From contig JAIXXE010000013.1 in assembly GCA_027490875.1 (NCBI GenBank), positions 1 through 7,004 of the forward strand: 7,004 nucleotides of DNA, given 5' to 3'. Within the stretch, counting starts at the first letter, position 1. Each line of letters starts with the position of its first letter. Source of the stretch: Alphaproteobacteria bacterium. Lineage in GTDB: Bacteria > Pseudomonadota > Alphaproteobacteria > UBA2136 > UBA6156. Below are positions 6,096 to 7,004 of the stretch, in pieces. Below the pieces are notes generated by a model, which did not search any database, was not told the origin of the DNA, and worked only from the letters and a program-made list of their open reading frames with translations. The position numbers and the translations under genes were made by a program.

Positions 6096-6377
6096 CTACT
6101 GGGCCATTGGCAACCATACGCGGTGGCCAGAAAGCAGCTTAAAGGCTTGAAAACCTTGTTCTGGTTTACCCAATGGTACGGCGTTGGTCGCTTCTTTAAT
6201 GGCGTAGCAATCAGCGCGGGCCAGCAGGTCTTCGGCAAAGGATGGCGCGTTTGATTGATAGTTCTGGTAACTCTTGGCGTCTTGCAACGTCAGGCAAGCC
6301 ACCGTCCCGGGGACGAGCCCTGGGGCGGCAAACGCGAGGCTGGGAGTAGCTAAAGCGAGCAACAGTGCATGTTTCAT
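6096..6377 (-). CDS. Small secreted protein with a cysteine pair
   Basis: This is a 93-residue protein from the ATG at 6377. AAGGAAG (6392-6386) sits 8 nt upstream, which favours this start over an in-frame TTG at 6383. MKHALLLALATPSLAFA is a clear Sec signal peptide with cleavage before APG. The mature part has about 76 residues with two cysteines, in VACLTL and ADCYAI, likely forming one disulfide. It has mixed short strands and ends in LLSGHRVWLPMAQ. The layout of short strands with a final Val-Trp-containing strand recalls small periplasmic SH3-like proteins, a weak resemblance only. It is the first gene of the minus-strand run, 12 nt before the traU-like gene, so the two are probably cotranscribed. 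Function unknown; location periplasmic or surface. Confidence 0.75.
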   Translation of the reverse strand: MKHALLLALATPSLAFAAPGLVPGTVACLTLQDAKSYQNYQSNAPSFAEDLLARADCYAIKEATNAVPLGKPEQGFQAFKLLSGHRVWLPMAQ

Positions 6378-6440
6378 TGGCAAATCTTCCTTGAATTGTG
6401 TTAGTCTATGGTATCTTAATGATGAAAGAAAGGGGCACCT
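6378..6440. promoter_or_regulatory. Divergent intergenic region between secretion run and yggT
   Basis: This is the 63-nt gap between two genes pointing away from each other, so it should hold a promoter for each unless one lies inside a neighbouring gene. On the plus strand TTGAAT (6391-6396) and TATCTT (6412-6417) are 15 nt apart, a weak sigma-70-like pair for yggT. AAAGGGG (6429-6435) is the yggT ribosome binding site. For the minus strand I see only poor -10 candidates such as TAAGAT. The two promoters would overlap, so shared control is possible. Confidence 0.35.
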
Positions 6441-6740
6441 ATGTACGCTATCGGTTATCCGCTTTACTCTGCTGTTACTTTACTCGACTACCTGCTGCTG
6501 ATTTACACCTTTGTTATCCTCGCGGCGGTGATTCTCTCCTGGACAAACCCAGACCCACTCAACCCGCTGGTGCGGATTCTCCGCAACCTCACGGAACCCG
6601 TCTTTGAACGGGTACGGCCTTATATTCCCCTCTTGGGCGGGCTCGACCTCACACCGTTGGTTGTTTTGGCAGGCGTGTTCTTTATCCGTACCGGTATCCT
6701 CAAGGTTCTTAGCCGAATGGCGAATGAAATGGCACAATAG
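6441..6740 (+). CDS. yggT: YggT family integral membrane protein
   Basis: This is a 99-residue protein, normal for a single-repeat YggT protein. Residues about 10-33 (SAVTLLDYLLLIYTFVILAAV and onward) form the first membrane segment. The conserved centre follows: ILSW with Asn-Pro at 31-42, then LTEPVFERVRPYIPLLGGLD (50-69), the family's hallmark loop. The second membrane segment is TPLVVLAGVFFIRTGIL (71-87). YggT proteins are widespread inner-membrane proteins. Proposed roles include osmotic protection and, in Gram-positives and cyanobacteria, links to cell or organelle division. The exact function is unsettled. The gene is preceded by AAAGGGG 5 nt from the ATG and is followed by an intrinsic terminator, so it is probably monocistronic. 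It marks the edge of the secretion gene run and suggests a chromosomal setting. Confidence 0.93.
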   Translation: MYAIGYPLYSAVTLLDYLLLIYTFVILAAVILSWTNPDPLNPLVRILRNLTEPVFERVRPYIPLLGGLDLTPLVVLAGVFFIRTGILKVLSRMANEMAQ

Positions 6741-6758
6741 TATATTATTCAAATGATT

Positions 6759-6780
6759 AGCCCCCGTATGGGGGCTTTTT
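6759..6780 (+). terminator. Intrinsic terminator of yggT
   Basis: AGCCCCC (6759-6765) and GGGGGCT (6770-6776) form a perfect 7-bp GC-rich stem around a GTAT loop. They are followed by four further T residues to 6780. It starts 18 nt after the yggT stop. The opposite strand lacks a T-run after the stem, so it should work for yggT rather than for the minus-strand gene coming from the right. Confidence 0.9.
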
Positions 6781-6888
6781 GCATCAGACGATTTAAACAA
6801 CCTCCTTGATTCTTTGTGTCTATTTAAATTTAATCGTTTGTAAACTGCGTGATAGTTGTGTAACCGCAACGGTCTGTTGGCTTTGTAA

Positions 6889-7004
6889 CTATTTAACATT
6901 CTCCTGAATGGCTTTTGCGATCTGCTGAACTTCGGCCCACGTAGCAGGAAGGGGAGGCTGGTGGAGGGTTAGAGCGGTTAGTGTAAGCATGGCATCACGC
7001 GCAC
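6889..7004 (-). CDS. C-terminal fragment of an unrecognised protein
   Basis: A minus-strand frame is open from the right edge to a TAG at 6891-6889, giving about 38 residues that end LPATWAEVQQIAKAIQENVK. A soluble amphipathic helix at the C-terminus is likely. An internal ATG (6992-6990) could in principle start a 33-residue peptide, but no Shine-Dalgarno sequence supports this, so the tail of a longer gene is more likely. It converges on yggT with 148 nt between the stops. That gap holds the yggT terminator and an AT-rich stretch with no clear terminator for this gene. The fragment is too short to name. Confidence 0.5.
   Translation of the reverse strand, partial: ARDAMLTLTALTLHQPPLPATWAEVQQIAKAIQENVK

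Noticed and set aside
4776..6254. A 492-codon open frame on the plus strand opposite the traU-like gene
   Set aside because: It is antisense to a gene with a signal peptide, family motifs and ten ordered cysteines. Its own translation is rich in Arg, Gly and Pro with no domain, signal or membrane segment, and no ribosome site precedes it. It is a composition-driven shadow.
6801..6807. Perfect AAGGAGG ribosome-site sequence on the minus strand
   Set aside because: No start codon at proper spacing opens a credible frame. The frame downstream runs through the yggT terminator and antisense to yggT.
6789..6834. AT-rich partial inverted repeat around ATTTAAA / TTTAAATTTAAT downstream of yggT
   Set aside because: The match is imperfect with a long loop and no GC-rich stem. 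It is better explained by AT-rich intergenic sequence than by a terminator or attachment site.
6480..6899. A 139-codon minus-strand frame opposite yggT
   Set aside because: It is antisense to a clear YggT protein, spans that gene's terminator and has no family features.

Overview
The window is most likely a chromosomal segment of a proteobacterium, probably an alphaproteobacterium. It carries part of a conjugation-type (F-like) type IV secretion gene cluster next to the housekeeping gene yggT. The lineage call rests on the YggT sequence style, the moderate GC content and the Gram-negative envelope features (a lipobox protein and several Sec signal peptides). It is an inference and cannot be fixed without database searches.

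Layout: positions 1 to about 6377 hold one continuous run of minus-strand genes, probably one or two operons read from right to left. In reading order they are: a 93-residue secreted protein with a cysteine pair (6377-6096); a 415-residue exported protein with ten cysteines that I call TraU-like (6083-4836); a TraF-like periplasmic thioredoxin-fold protein with a CPFC motif (4798-3947); a 113-residue protein with two membrane segments (3858-3517); a 476-residue TraD/VirD4-type coupling ATPase (3498-2068); a 94-residue AT-rich membrane protein (2061-1777); a 331-residue lipoprotein with a coiled coil (1721-726); possibly a 27-residue small ORF (631-548); and a 177-residue unrecognised cytosolic protein that runs off the left edge (531-1). 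From 6378 to the right edge the arrangement changes. yggT reads on the plus strand (6441-6740) and ends in a clear intrinsic terminator (6759-6780). The tail of another minus-strand gene (stop at 6889) enters from the right edge.

How the genes fit together: in F-type systems TraU and TraF act in the periplasm in pilus or channel assembly and mating-pair stabilisation, and the disulfide-rich components depend on periplasmic thiol chemistry. Here the cysteine-rich TraU-like protein lies directly upstream of a TraF-like protein that has a redox-type CxxC motif. The coupling ATPase would bring substrate to the channel from the cytoplasm. The lipoprotein would sit at the envelope.

Most notable: the two-TM protein and the coupling ATPase lie in exactly the same reading frame, separated only by a TAA and six sense codons before the ATPase ATG, so a single TraD-like protein appears split at its membrane/ATPase junction. 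Other points are two 9-nt homopolymer tracts (C9 and G9 in mRNA sense) inside the traU-like gene, an AT-rich membrane gene that stands out in composition, and a compact promoter/hairpin/small-ORF arrangement before the leftmost gene. No relaxase, origin of transfer, CRISPR array, tRNA, rRNA or insertion sequence was seen.
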